Positions 37,530-46,307 of a stretch of 64,000 nucleotides of DNA are shown in pieces. The translations under genes and the position numbers were made by a program. Each line of letters opens with the position of its first letter. The stretch's first letter is position 1. Source of the DNA: JACJWR01 sp963842975 (lineage in GTDB: Bacteria > Actinomycetota > Actinomycetes > S36-B12 > UBA10799); the NCBI GenBank assembly GCA_963842975.1, contig CAWJIH010000013.1, positions 1-64,000 of the forward strand, written 5' to 3'. The notes beneath the pieces are model-generated. The model searched no databases and had not been told where the DNA came from. It worked only from the letters and a program-made list of their open reading frames with translations.

Positions 37530-37659
37530 GCCGGACAGGATATTCCCTTTGGCCACCCCGCTGTTGGGGGTTATCCACCGGAAAGGGTCGCCAGCACCCG
37601 GTTTGGGTGTCGAGCGCTCCACCGGGAAGGTGCTGGGGGGTATCGGGCAGGATGTCCTC

Positions 37660-39042
37660 GTGACCTCGGTGGTGATTGTCGGTGGTGGACCAGGCGGCTA
37701 CGAAGCGGCGCTGGTCGCAGCGCAGTTGGGTGCAGACGTAACGCTGATCGAGCACGCCGGTATCGGGGGATCTGCCGTGCTCACCGACTGTGTGCCAAGC
37801 AAGGCGTTGGTTGCGGTGGCCGATGCGGCCCGGGCGACCGTCGATAGCGCGGGCCTTGGTGTGCGGGTGCGCGGCGCCAAGGTCGAACTCGATGATGTCT
37901 CGCTGGACTTGGGCGCGGTGAATCGGCGCATCCTAGGCCTCGCCACTGCCCAAAGTTCCGACATCGCGGCCCGGTTGGAGCGCGATGGTGTGCGCATTGT
38001 CGAAGGCCGCGGAGTGCTTGCCGGGCCCTCCCGGGTACTGGCCGTCACGGCCACTGGTGAGCACCTCTTCGACGCAGATGTGGTGCTGGTCGCGACCGGA
38101 GCCCGACCGCGGGTGCTCGAGTCGGCGCTGCCCGATGGCGAGCGCATCTTGAGTTGGGAGCAGGTCTACGCACTCGACGAGGTGCCAGAACACCTCATTG
38201 TGGTGGGTTCCGGGGTGACCGGTGCCGAGTTCGCGTCCGCATACCGGGGCTTGGGCTCCGAGGTGACGCTGGTGTCGTCGCGGGATCGGGTACTGCCGAG
38301 CCAAGACGCAGACGCCGCGGAGGTACTTGAGTCAGTGTTCGCCCGGCGCGGGATCGCCGTCATGCCGCGCTCCCGAGCGGCCGCAGCGCGGCGATCCGGG
38401 GACGGGGTTGTGGTCACGCTGGCGGATGGGTCAGAGGTCGTCGGCAGCCACTGCCTGATGGCGGTTGGTTCGGTGCCGAACACCGAACGGGTGGGGCTGA
38501 TGGAGTCGGGGATCCGGATGAACCGGGCCGGATTCGTCGAGGTCGATCGGGTGTCGCGCACCTCCGCGCGCGGCGTCTACGCCGCCGGCGACTGCACCGG
38601 GGTGATGATGCTGGCCTCGGTTGCGGCCATGCAAGGACGCATCGCCATGTGGCACGCGCTCGGTGATGCGGTGGCGCCGCTAGACCTGGCAACTGTGGCC
38701 AGCAATGTGTTCACCACCCCGGAAATCTCCACCGTTGGGGTGTCCCAGGAAGATGTGTCGGCAGGAACCATCAACGCTGATTCGGTGATGCTGCCGCTGG
38801 CCACCAACGCCCGGGCCAAAATGGGCAACTTCGCCGACGGATTCGTCAAGTTGTTTGCGCGTCGCGGCACTCGCATTGTGGTCGGGGGAGTGGTTGTGGC
38901 GCCTGGGGCCAGCGAGTTGATCCATCCAGTGGCGATCGCCGTGGAACAGCGGCTGACAGTGGACGAAGTGGCTCATACCTTCACGGTCTATCCCTCGCTC
39001 AGCGGATCGATTGCGGAGGCGGCACGCCGGCTGCACGTCTAG
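37660..39042 (+). CDS. lpdA: LpdA-type NAD(P)H-quinone oxidoreductase-like flavoprotein
   Basis: A 460-residue protein of the dihydrolipoamide dehydrogenase fold, with the FAD motif VVIVGGGPGGYEAAL at the start, an NAD motif VVGSGVTGAEFASAY in the middle and GVYAAGDCTG for FAD contact. The usual CxxxxC disulfide is reduced to one cysteine (GIGGSAVLTDCVPSK, the first position being alanine) and the C-terminal His-Glu pair is missing. This matches mycobacterial LpdA, which reduces quinones instead of lipoamide and helps against oxidative stress. I chose the GTG at 37660. The antiporter gene follows on the same strand after 70 bases. Confidence 0.88.
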   Translation: MTSVVIVGGGPGGYEAALVAAQLGADVTLIEHAGIGGSAVLTDCVPSKALVAVADAARATVDSAGLGVRVRGAKVELDDVSLDLGAVNRRILGLATAQSSDIAARLERDGVRIVEGRGVLAGPSRVLAVTATGEHLFDADVVLVATGARPRVLESALPDGERILSWEQVYALDEVPEHLIVVGSGVTGAEFASAYRGLGSEVTLVSSRDRVLPSQDADAAEVLESVFARRGIAVMPRSRAAAARRSGDGVVVTLADGSEVVGSHCLMAVGSVPNTERVGLMESGIRMNRAGFVEVDRVSRTSARGVYAAGDCTGVMMLASVAAMQGRIAMWHALGDAVAPLDLATVASNVFTTPEISTVGVSQEDVSAGTINADSVMLPLATNARAKMGNFADGFVKLFARRGTRIVVGGVVVAPGASELIHPVAIAVEQRLTVDEVAHTFTVYPSLSGSIAEAARRLHV

Positions 39043-39112
39043 GTGTCGGCTGCGGTGCGGGTCATCGCAAGACCCATTGCAGAAGATCGATCAGAAAGTT
39101 GGTGGCAGCCAG

Positions 39113-40396
39113 ATGCAGGCGTTGTCCGCTGGTGGGGCTTTGGCCCTCGCAGCCCTGATGATCTTTGCTTACGGTCTAGTTGGTCGCCGGCTTGGGCGGT
39201 GGAACCTCACAGCACCCATTCTGTTCATGGCCAGCGGCTGGTTCATTTCGCTGATTTTCACGACTACCCAAGCCGAGGTGGCGACGCTGCGGGTGCTGGC
39301 GGAAGCCACGCTCGCGATTGTGCTGTTCACGGATGCCGCTGGTGTGCGGCCGAGCCAAATCGAGGGACAGGGCGGGCCCGTGGCCAGGCTCCTGCTGGTT
39401 GCGTTGCCGCTGACCATTCTGGCCGGCACGCTGCTGGCCTTGGGGCTGTGGCCGGACATGCCAGTGTTTGCAGCGTTGCTGCTCGCAGCAATGCTGGCAC
39501 CCACGGACGCTGCGTTGGGCGCGGCAACGGTGTTGAACAAGGCAGTGCCGGTGCGGATTCGCCGAATCCTGAACGTCGAGAGCGGTCTCAATGACGGCTT
39601 GGCGACACCGGTGGTGTTCTTCGCCATCGCGGCGCTTGCGGGTTCGGAGGGGATCTCGGCCTCCAATTCGGCCACTGAGGCCCTCGTCGAGATTGGCCTG
39701 GGGGCACTGCTGGGTGCGGCAATCGGATTTGCCGCCGGTCGATCGCTGCGCTGGTCCATGGGTGAGAAAGTCTCCACCCCCCGCGGCCAAGCGGTGTCAG
39801 TCCTCATGCTGCCAGTGTTCGCCTACATCCTCGCCAACTTGGTATCGGCGAACGGGTTCATTGCTGCTTTTGTCGCCGGTTCCTTCTTCGCAGCTGCGTG
39901 GCGGAGCGGGCGCGCGCAAGAAAGTTTGGAGTTGGCCGAGGGCGTCACCGAACCAATGGCGGACATCACTTGGCTTTCGTTCGGTGTGTTTGTGGTCCCA
40001 CTGCTGCTCGTGAACCTTGGCTGGCAGGAGGTGGTGTTCGCAGTGGCCGCGCTCACCGTGCTGCGGATGGGTCCGGTCGCGCTGGCTCTGCTCGGATCGG
40101 GTTTCCGGCCGCAGACGGTTGCATTCATCGGTTGGTTCGGACCTCGAGGTCTGGCCACGATTGTGTTCGCGATGATCGCCGTGCAATCGCTGGAAATGGA
40201 TGCGGTGCTTGAGGATGTGCTTGCCACTGCGACGTTGACGATCATCGGCAGTGTGATTCTGCACGGACTCACCGCGGGACCAGGCGCCCGAAAGTATGGG
40301 AACTGGGTTCGCCGAACGCGCCCCGTCATCGAGTTGGCCGATTCCACTGAGCCCCGCAGCCGGGGCCGTTTGGCGAGTCAGCAGCAGCCTGAGTAG
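39113..40396 (+). CDS. Cation:proton antiporter (CPA1/NhaP-like)
   Basis: A 427-residue membrane protein with about twelve helices, of the monovalent cation:proton antiporter type. The signature pieces are FTDAAGVRPS, AAMLAPTDAALGAATVLN and NVESGLNDGLATPVVFF. The last carries the Asn-Asp motif of ion binding in electroneutral CPA1 antiporters. It would move Na+ or K+ in exchange for H+ for pH and salt balance. The ATG at 39113 is preceded by GGTGG. It lies 70 bases after lpdA on the same strand, and its 3' end is convergent with the TPM-like gene. Confidence 0.9.
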   Translation: MQALSAGGALALAALMIFAYGLVGRRLGRWNLTAPILFMASGWFISLIFTTTQAEVATLRVLAEATLAIVLFTDAAGVRPSQIEGQGGPVARLLLVALPLTILAGTLLALGLWPDMPVFAALLLAAMLAPTDAALGAATVLNKAVPVRIRRILNVESGLNDGLATPVVFFAIAALAGSEGISASNSATEALVEIGLGALLGAAIGFAAGRSLRWSMGEKVSTPRGQAVSVLMLPVFAYILANLVSANGFIAAFVAGSFFAAAWRSGRAQESLELAEGVTEPMADITWLSFGVFVVPLLLVNLGWQEVVFAVAALTVLRMGPVALALLGSGFRPQTVAFIGWFGPRGLATIVFAMIAVQSLEMDAVLEDVLATATLTIIGSVILHGLTAGPGARKYGNWVRRTRPVIELADSTEPRSRGRLASQQQPE

Positions 40397-40425
40397 CTGG
40401 CGGCGGGCAACCCACCAAGCGGTTG

Positions 40426-41766
40426 CTACCAGCCGCCGCCGCCGAAGTCGCCACCAGACCAGCCGCCCCCGCCGCCACCATCAGCCCAGCCGCCCCCGCC
40501 GCCACCGAAGTCGCCGCCGAAGTTGCCATCTCCGGCGCCACCACCCATACCGGAGGCAGCGCCGAAGTAGGCGGGCCCGACCAGCATGTTGCCGATCATG
40601 GTGGCCATGAAGACGGTCGAAATCAGGTCCGCGTTGCTGCGGTAGTACCCCGAGGTGTAGCCCGCGTATTCGCGGCCAGAGTCGTAGTAGGGGCGGGCAC
40701 CTGCGGCGGATTCCACCATCCGGGTGGCCGGATCAGATCCAGAATTGACCGCAATCGCGCACGCCGCGCAGGCTGGTACGTCGCGCACCATGCCACCGGA
40801 CGGGGCGAATGACACGTCGGTTGTGCTCAGCCCGTGGCGTGGATCGAAGAAGCACGGTGGGCGGTGATCTGGCAGTGGTGTCCCGTCGAGCCGAGCCTGC
40901 ACCCTTGCCAGCCGCCATCGGCCTTCGTCCAAGGCGGCCGTCACGGTTGACGCCTCCTCGGGGCTGCCCATCGCGGTAGCTGCTCGCTTGGCCAGTTCGT
41001 ATTGGTCGAGTGCGGCCTGCAGATCGTCGAGGCCGTCCGCACTGAGCCGCGGATCGGAGAGCTCCACGTCGAGGTGATCCAAGGCTTCACCGAAGGCGGT
41101 GATGTCTTCATCAAGGGTCTTTCGCACCTTCGCGGTGGCAAGCTCATTGCGTTTCCGCGCTTTATGTTTCGTGTAGCCGATCAAGCCGGCAACACCGGCG
41201 CCAGCAACTCCCACGAAGGCCAGCAGGCCGACCCCGGAAGGCCCTCCGCCTGCGGTACTGCCAGCACCCTCCCCGGTCTGCAAACCTCCCGCGTCGGCGC
41301 GCGCCCCCACCTCGTTCGCCAACTCGACCAGGGCGCCGGCCGGATTCTCGCGGTTGTTGGAGTAGGCCGCAGCGGCCAGGTCACCGACCGAGCCGAGGGT
41401 GGACCGAGCCTGCAGCCCATAAGCACTGTTGGAGTTTCCGATCACCACCGCGTAGGTTCCTGCGCGGCCGGTGGAGTTACGCATCCGCTCGAGCACCGCG
41501 TTCGGATCACCCCCGGCGTTATTGAGCGCCGCTTGCGGCAACACGGCGACGAACATCGGGGTTCCCGCGTCGGCGATGGCGTCCCGCACAGCCTGCTGCT
41601 CGGAGCTGTTCAGTTGCACCTCGGCTTGCGGGTCCTGGTAGAGCGAGTCGGCCCGCAGTGCCTGGCCGACATCGTCGAACGTGGTGGCCGCAGCTGGCAC
41701 GACTGCGAGAACTAGTCCCGCACCAAGCATGACTAGGGTGACGAGAACACGTCGCACGAGCACCAT
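40426..41766 (-). CDS. Secreted/membrane protein with TPM-like domain and Gly-Trp-rich tail
   Basis: A 446-residue exported protein. A signal peptide (about residues 1-26, LVTLVMLGAGLVLAVVPAAA) is followed by an N-terminal domain of about 130 residues resembling the TPM/YgcG region. A membrane helix (about 180-200, GVGLLAFVGVAGAGVAGLIGY) and a charged coiled region follow. The last 45 residues are glycine-, tryptophan- and aspartate-rich. The N-terminal domain would be outside and the rest inside or at the membrane. TPM-domain proteins have been linked to phosphatase or photosystem repair activity elsewhere, and the function here is unknown. The glycine tail is encoded by a low-complexity region at 40426-40560. 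Confidence 0.75.
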   Translation of the reverse strand: MVLVRRVLVTLVMLGAGLVLAVVPAAATTFDDVGQALRADSLYQDPQAEVQLNSSEQQAVRDAIADAGTPMFVAVLPQAALNNAGGDPNAVLERMRNSTGRAGTYAVVIGNSNSAYGLQARSTLGSVGDLAAAAYSNNRENPAGALVELANEVGARADAGGLQTGEGAGSTAGGGPSGVGLLAFVGVAGAGVAGLIGYTKHKARKRNELATAKVRKTLDEDITAFGEALDHLDVELSDPRLSADGLDDLQAALDQYELAKRAATAMGSPEEASTVTAALDEGRWRLARVQARLDGTPLPDHRPPCFFDPRHGLSTTDVSFAPSGGMVRDVPACAACAIAVNSGSDPATRMVESAAGARPYYDSGREYAGYTSGYYRSNADLISTVFMATMIGNMLVGPAYFGAASGMGGGAGDGNFGGDFGGGGGGWADGGGGGGWSGGDFGGGGW

Positions 41767-41897
41767 TGGCGTCTCCTGTACCTGGCTTGGTCGCCTGAAA
41801 CTCCGATTATAGGTGCCCTCGGGGAGGTCGGCACCCATGCGCCATTCGCGGGTGTGGCGGTTGCAGGTTCCGACTCAGCGCTGCGGGTGGACTCGGA

Positions 41898-43664
41898 TCA
41901 GTCCTTGATCTCCAACAGCGGGGTCCCCGTGGGCACTGTCGTGCCCACTTCAGCAGTGAGGTTTGCGACCGTTCCAGCCTTGTGGGCGTTCAGCGGTTGT
42001 TCCATCTTCATCGCTTCGAGCACAACCACCAGTTCGCCGGATTCGACGTGCTGGCCCTCCTCAACCGCGACCTTCACGACGGTGCCCTGCATCGGCGCGG
42101 TGACCGCATCGCCGCTGGCACCGGCCCCGCCGGTCTTCTTCTTGCCAGCCTTGCGTGGGCCCTTACCGGCCCCGGCGCCGCCGACAGCGCTGGGTGCGGC
42201 TGCGAAGCCCTCCGGCAAAGTCACCTCGAGGCGCTTGCCGCCGACCTCCACGGTCATGCTGGTGCGCGCGGCAGGATCGTCCAACTCTCCCGGTACGCCG
42301 CTGTAGGCCTCGATCTGGTTGTCGAAGTCGGTTTCGATCCAACTTGTGTAGACGGTGAAGGGCTCACCGCCTTCGGGGGCGAAGGCCGGATCACGCACGA
42401 CGACTCGGTGGAAAGTGAGGGCGGTCGGCATACCGTCGATTTCGAATTCATCGAGCGCCCGCCGGGCCCTTTCGATGGCGTGCTCGCGGCTGTTGCCGGT
42501 GACGATCAGTTTGGCGAGCAGCGAGTCGAAGTTGCCACCGATGACGTCGCCGGCCTCAAATCCGGCGTCCAGTCGAACGCCTGGGCCAGACGGCGGCCGG
42601 AACACGGTGAGCGTGCCGGGGGCTGGCAGGAAGTTCCGGCCCGGGTCCTCCCCGTTGATGCGGAACTCAAAGGAGTGTCCGCGCAGTTCGGGATCGTCGA
42701 AACCAAGTTCCTCCCCGTCTGCGATGCGGAACTGCTCTCGCACCAGGTCGAGGCCAGACACTTCCTCGCTCACTGGGTGCTCGACTTGCAGCCGAGTGTT
42801 GACTTCGAGGAAGGAGATGGTGCCGTCCTTGCCAACGAGGAACTCGCAGGTGCCGGCGCCGTAGTAGCCAGCCTCTTTGACGATCGCCTTGGATGCCCGA
42901 TAGAGCTCAGCAACTTGCTCCTCGCTGAGGAACGGGGCAGGGGCCTCCTCGACCAGCTTCTGGTGCCGACGCTGCAACGAGCAGTCGCGGGTGGAGACCA
43001 CCACCGCGTTGCCGTGTTTGTCGGCGAGCACCTGGGTTTCCACATGGCGTGGCTGATCCAGATACCGCTCCACGAAGCATTCGCCACGGCCGAATGCCGT
43101 GACGGCCTCACGGACGGCGGAATCGAACAGTTCCGGGATCTCCTCCAGCGTGCGGGCGACCTTCAACCCGCGGCCACCGCCGCCGAACGCCGCCTTGATC
43201 GCCACCGGCAGGCCGTGGACGCGTGCGAATTCGACTACCTCGTCGGCGTTTGCGACCGGGTCCTTGGTGCCGGGCACCTGCGGTGCGCCAGCGCGGCTGG
43301 CGATCTTGCGCGCCGATACTTTGTCGCCCAGGGAGCGGATCGCCTCGGGCGGGGGGCCGATCCAGTTGAGGTCGGCATCCATCACAGCTTGGGCGAAGTC
43401 AGCGTTTTCGCTCAGAAAGCCGTAGCCCGGGTGCACCGCGTCGGCACCTGCCTGCGCGGCGATGGCCAGCAACTTCTCGATGTTCAGGTAGGTATCTGCA
43501 GGTGTGCTGCCGTTCAGGGCGTAGGCCTCGTCGGCGATGCGCACGTGTTGGGCATCACGATCAGAGTCGGCGTAGACGGCGACGCTGGTGAGTCCAGCAT
43601 CTCGGCAGGCGCGGGCGACACGGACGGCGATTTCGCCACGGTTGGCGATGAGGACCTTCTGCAC
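41898..43664 (-). CDS. accA3: Acyl-CoA carboxylase alpha subunit (biotin carboxylase + biotin carrier)
   Basis: A 588-residue subunit that carboxylates biotin with ATP and bicarbonate and carries it to the beta subunit. It starts with MQKVLIANRGEIAVRVARAC. The ATP-grasp domain has the glycine-rich KAAFGGGGRGLK, and EVNTRLQVEHPVSEE holds the catalytic arginine region. A proline/alanine linker follows, and the C-terminal biotinyl domain ends with EAMKM, where Lys553 is the biotin site. It is the last gene of a minus-strand group with maf, accE and accD5, and birA, which would biotinylate Lys553, starts on the other side. Confidence 0.96.
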   Translation of the reverse strand: MQKVLIANRGEIAVRVARACRDAGLTSVAVYADSDRDAQHVRIADEAYALNGSTPADTYLNIEKLLAIAAQAGADAVHPGYGFLSENADFAQAVMDADLNWIGPPPEAIRSLGDKVSARKIASRAGAPQVPGTKDPVANADEVVEFARVHGLPVAIKAAFGGGGRGLKVARTLEEIPELFDSAVREAVTAFGRGECFVERYLDQPRHVETQVLADKHGNAVVVSTRDCSLQRRHQKLVEEAPAPFLSEEQVAELYRASKAIVKEAGYYGAGTCEFLVGKDGTISFLEVNTRLQVEHPVSEEVSGLDLVREQFRIADGEELGFDDPELRGHSFEFRINGEDPGRNFLPAPGTLTVFRPPSGPGVRLDAGFEAGDVIGGNFDSLLAKLIVTGNSREHAIERARRALDEFEIDGMPTALTFHRVVVRDPAFAPEGGEPFTVYTSWIETDFDNQIEAYSGVPGELDDPAARTSMTVEVGGKRLEVTLPEGFAAAPSAVGGAGAGKGPRKAGKKKTGGAGASGDAVTAPMQGTVVKVAVEEGQHVESGELVVVLEAMKMEQPLNAHKAGTVANLTAEVGTTVPTGTPLLEIKD

Positions 43665-43674
43665 GTTGCTCAGT

Positions 43675-44382
43675 TTAGGAGCCAGGCGATTCGAGGCCGC
43701 GGCGGGTGTCGGGGGTGACGTCGCTCAGGCTGAGACCCAACTCGTGGAGCATGGTTCGCAGACCAGGCAGCGAGAGCCCGATCACGTTGCTCGGGTCTCC
43801 CCGTACTTCGGCAATCAGCGGGCCAGCGCGACCTTCCAGGGTGAAGGCGCCGGCGACTCCCAGGGGTTCACCACTGGCGACGTAGTTGGCAATCTCGTCA
43901 TCGGTGGCGTCCACGAAGGTCACCTCGGAGGCAATGGATTGGCCGACGGCCCGTGACCTGCCAACGTCGATGAGCCAGTGCCCGGTGACGAGGCTGGCCG
44001 TGCGTCCTCGTTGCTGCTGCCACCGCTGGGTGGCAGCAGCAGCGGTCAGCGGTTTGCCATAGGGCTTTCCGTCAAGTTCCAGAATCGAATCACAGCCGAG
44101 GACCACGGTCGGTTGGGAATCGGCTGCTCTGGGCTGCTCCCCGGTGCCCAGGGGCGCGGCCGCGGATATCGCCGCTACAACAGCCTCCGCTTTCGCCCGG
44201 GCCAGGGCCAGGGCGACGTCTGGCGGGGTTGCGTCCGGCATGGTTTGGGCCAGCGACTCTTCGTCGACATCCCCCGGAATCTGGGTGAAGGCGAAGCCGG
44301 CTTGGCGCAGCAACCGCCCTCGGGAGGGGGAAGCGGAGGCGAGAATCAGGCGAACTCGGGTGGGATGCGGGTCGGCAAGCAC
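43675..44382 (-). CDS. maf: Maf family nucleotide pyrophosphatase
   Basis: A 235-residue Maf protein, a family that hydrolyses non-canonical nucleoside triphosphates and affects septum formation. It starts with VRLILASASPSRGRLLRQAG. It has DVDEESL, VVLGCDSILELDGKPYGKP with the catalytic Asp, and the closing DPSNVIGLSLPGL. I chose the GTG at 44382, preceded by AGGA six bases upstream; a TTG at 44397 would add five residues. It is inserted between the accE/accD5 pair and accA3, a common gene order in actinobacteria. Confidence 0.94.
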   Translation of the reverse strand: MLADPHPTRVRLILASASPSRGRLLRQAGFAFTQIPGDVDEESLAQTMPDATPPDVALALARAKAEAVVAAISAAAPLGTGEQPRAADSQPTVVLGCDSILELDGKPYGKPLTAAAATQRWQQQRGRTASLVTGHWLIDVGRSRAVGQSIASEVTFVDATDDEIANYVASGEPLGVAGAFTLEGRAGPLIAEVRGDPSNVIGLSLPGLRTMLHELGLSLSDVTPDTRRGLESPGS

Positions 44383-44424
44383 ACCTGATCCTTGCAAGTG
44401 CGTGGCGTGGGTGTCGCGACTGCC

Positions 44425-44682
44425 TCAACGGGGCAGTGACGACGCCCACCACGACATTGGCGGTCCGGCGAACACTGGAGTCCGCATCGACCGCTCCGGG
44501 GCCGCCCACTCCGACAGCGCCACGGGCTTGTCTTCGGCACCCGCGGCGGCTGCAGCGGCTGCAGCGCTGGCCGAGACCACGGCCACCAGCGCAGCCAACT
44601 CCTCCGGGTTCGGCTCACCGCGCACCACTCGCAGCAGTGGCGCGCCGGTGGCAGCCGAACCAGGGTCGGACTGGGTGCTCAT
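44425..44682 (-). CDS. accE: Acyl-CoA carboxylase epsilon subunit
   Basis: An 85-residue small subunit. It has the short conserved core LLRVVRGEPNPEELAALVAV, an alanine-rich helix and a C-terminal WxxPxRxMRxP-like end (EWAAPERSMRTPVFAGP). Epsilon subunits tighten the alpha-beta complex of actinobacterial acyl-CoA carboxylases. Its ATG overlaps the stop of accD5 by four bases (ATGA), so the two are translated together. Confidence 0.9.
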   Translation of the reverse strand: MSTQSDPGSAATGAPLLRVVRGEPNPEELAALVAVVSASAAAAAAAAGAEDKPVALSEWAAPERSMRTPVFAGPPMSWWASSLPR

Positions 44683-46268
44683 AGCGGGATGTTTCCGTGC
44701 TTCTTCGGAGGTAGGGTCTGGCGCTTGTCGCGCAGGGCGCGGAGGGCCAGAATCACCTGGCTACGGGTCTCAGAGGGCATGATCACCCGGTCGACGTAGC
44801 CCCGCTCGGCAGCCAGATACGGGTTCGCCAAGGTCTCGTCGTACTCGGCGATCAGTTGCGCTCGCTCGGCATCAGGATCGGTGGCCGCGGCGAGTTCCTT
44901 GCGGTACAGGATGTTTACCGCACCTTGGGCGCCCATCACCGCGATTTGGGCGGTCGGCCAGGCCAAGGAGAGATCTCCCCCGAGGTGCTTGGACCCCATG
45001 ACGTCGTAGGCGCCGCCATAGGCCTTGCGGGTGATCACGGTGACTTTCGGCACCGTGGCTTCACAGTAGGCGTAGATCAACTTGGCGCCGCGGCGGATAA
45101 TGCCGTTCCACTCCTGATCGGTGCCGGGAAGGAAGCCTGGGACGTCGACGAACGTGAGCACCGGCACATTGAACGCATCACAGGTGCGGACGAATCGCGC
45201 GGCCTTCTCGGAGGCGTCGATGTCGAGCGTGCCGGCGAATTGCATCGGCTGGTTCGACACCACCCCCACCGGACGCCCCTCCACTCGACCGAAGCCGGTG
45301 ATCAGGTTGGGGGCGAACAGCGGCTGCACCTCAAGGAAGTCCCCATCGTCAAGCACGTGCTCAATCACGGTGTGCATGTCGTAGGGCTGGTTCGGTGAAT
45401 CCGGGATGATCGTGTCGAGTTCACGGTCCTCGTCGTTGATTTCGAGGTCCACATCCGCCGGGTAGTAGGGCGGAAGTTCCATGTTGTTACTCGGCAGATA
45501 GCTCAAGAGGCCTTTGACGTATTCGAGCGCGTCTTCCTCGTCGGTGCCCATGTAGTGGGCCACCCCGGATTTGGAGTTGTGCGTGTGGGCGCCGCCTAGT
45601 TCTTCGAACTCCACATCCTCGCCGGTGACGGTCTTGATGACGTCTGGTCCGGTGATGAACATGTGCGAGGTCTTGTCGACCATGACGATGAAGTCGGTCA
45701 CCGCAGGTGAATACACTGCCCCGCCGGCACACGGCCCCATGATCAGCGAGATCTGCGGGATCACCCCGGAAGCATGGACGTTGCGCAGGAAGATCTCGCC
45801 GTACAAACCGAGCGAGACGACACCCTCTTGGATCCGGGCCCCGCCGGAGTCGTTGATGCCGATCACCGGCACGCCGGTCTTCATCGCCAGATCCATGACC
45901 TTCACGATCTTCTCGCCGAAGACCTCACCGAGGGATCCGCCGAAGACAGTGAAGTCCTGGGCAAACACACAGACTGGGCGACCATCGATGGTGCCGTAGC
46001 CGGTGACGACACCGTCGCCATACGGTCGGGTTTTCTCCAGCCCGAACGCGTTCGACCGGTGGCGGGCCAACTCGTCGAGCTCCACAAACGAACCCTCGTC
46101 CAGCAAAGTAAGAATCCGCTCCCGGGCAGTCATCTTGCCCTTGGCGTGTTGCTTCGCGATGGCCTTCTCGGAACCTGCGTTCTCGGCCGCCTTCCGGCGC
46201 CGTTCCAGTTCGGCGAGTTTGCCCGCTGTGGACATGGGATCCAGCTGATCTGCTGGTTGCGCGCTCAT
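44679..46268 (-). CDS. accD5: Propionyl-CoA carboxylase beta subunit (AccD5/PccB type)
   Basis: A 529-residue carboxyltransferase that moves the carboxyl group from biotin to an acyl-CoA. It has the two crotonase-like halves with VIGINDSGGARIQEG and MGPCAGGAVYSPA in the first, and VDVPGFLPGTDQEWNGIIRRGAK and RKAYGGAYDVMGSKHLGGD in the second. The Asp in GGAYDVMG corresponds to the residue known to favour propionyl-CoA over acetyl-CoA in the Streptomyces enzymes, so propionyl-CoA is the likely main substrate. The ATG at 46268 has GGAGGTG upstream. Divergent from birA, 39 bases away. Confidence 0.95.
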   Translation of the reverse strand: MSAQPADQLDPMSTAGKLAELERRRKAAENAGSEKAIAKQHAKGKMTARERILTLLDEGSFVELDELARHRSNAFGLEKTRPYGDGVVTGYGTIDGRPVCVFAQDFTVFGGSLGEVFGEKIVKVMDLAMKTGVPVIGINDSGGARIQEGVVSLGLYGEIFLRNVHASGVIPQISLIMGPCAGGAVYSPAVTDFIVMVDKTSHMFITGPDVIKTVTGEDVEFEELGGAHTHNSKSGVAHYMGTDEEDALEYVKGLLSYLPSNNMELPPYYPADVDLEINDEDRELDTIIPDSPNQPYDMHTVIEHVLDDGDFLEVQPLFAPNLITGFGRVEGRPVGVVSNQPMQFAGTLDIDASEKAARFVRTCDAFNVPVLTFVDVPGFLPGTDQEWNGIIRRGAKLIYAYCEATVPKVTVITRKAYGGAYDVMGSKHLGGDLSLAWPTAQIAVMGAQGAVNILYRKELAAATDPDAERAQLIAEYDETLANPYLAAERGYVDRVIMPSETRSQVILALRALRDKRQTLPPKKHGNIPL

Positions 46269-46307
46269 GACACCTCCGCACATGGCTTCTTCGCGTACCG
46301 TAGCAAC

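Noticed and set aside
37660..39042. Dihydrolipoamide dehydrogenase of the pyruvate dehydrogenase complex
   Set aside because: One of the two redox cysteines and the C-terminal catalytic histidine are missing, which fits LpdA-type quinone reductases instead.
40397..40425. Hairpin between the convergent antiporter and TPM-like genes
   Set aside because: Partial pairing of GGCGGC/GCCGCC and GCAAC/GTTGC is imperfect and overlaps the glycine-tail coding sequence, so I could not call it a terminator.
41982..43718. 578-codon open frame on the plus strand across accA3
   Set aside because: Antisense of the biotin-carboxylase subunit; long shadow frames are expected at this base composition.
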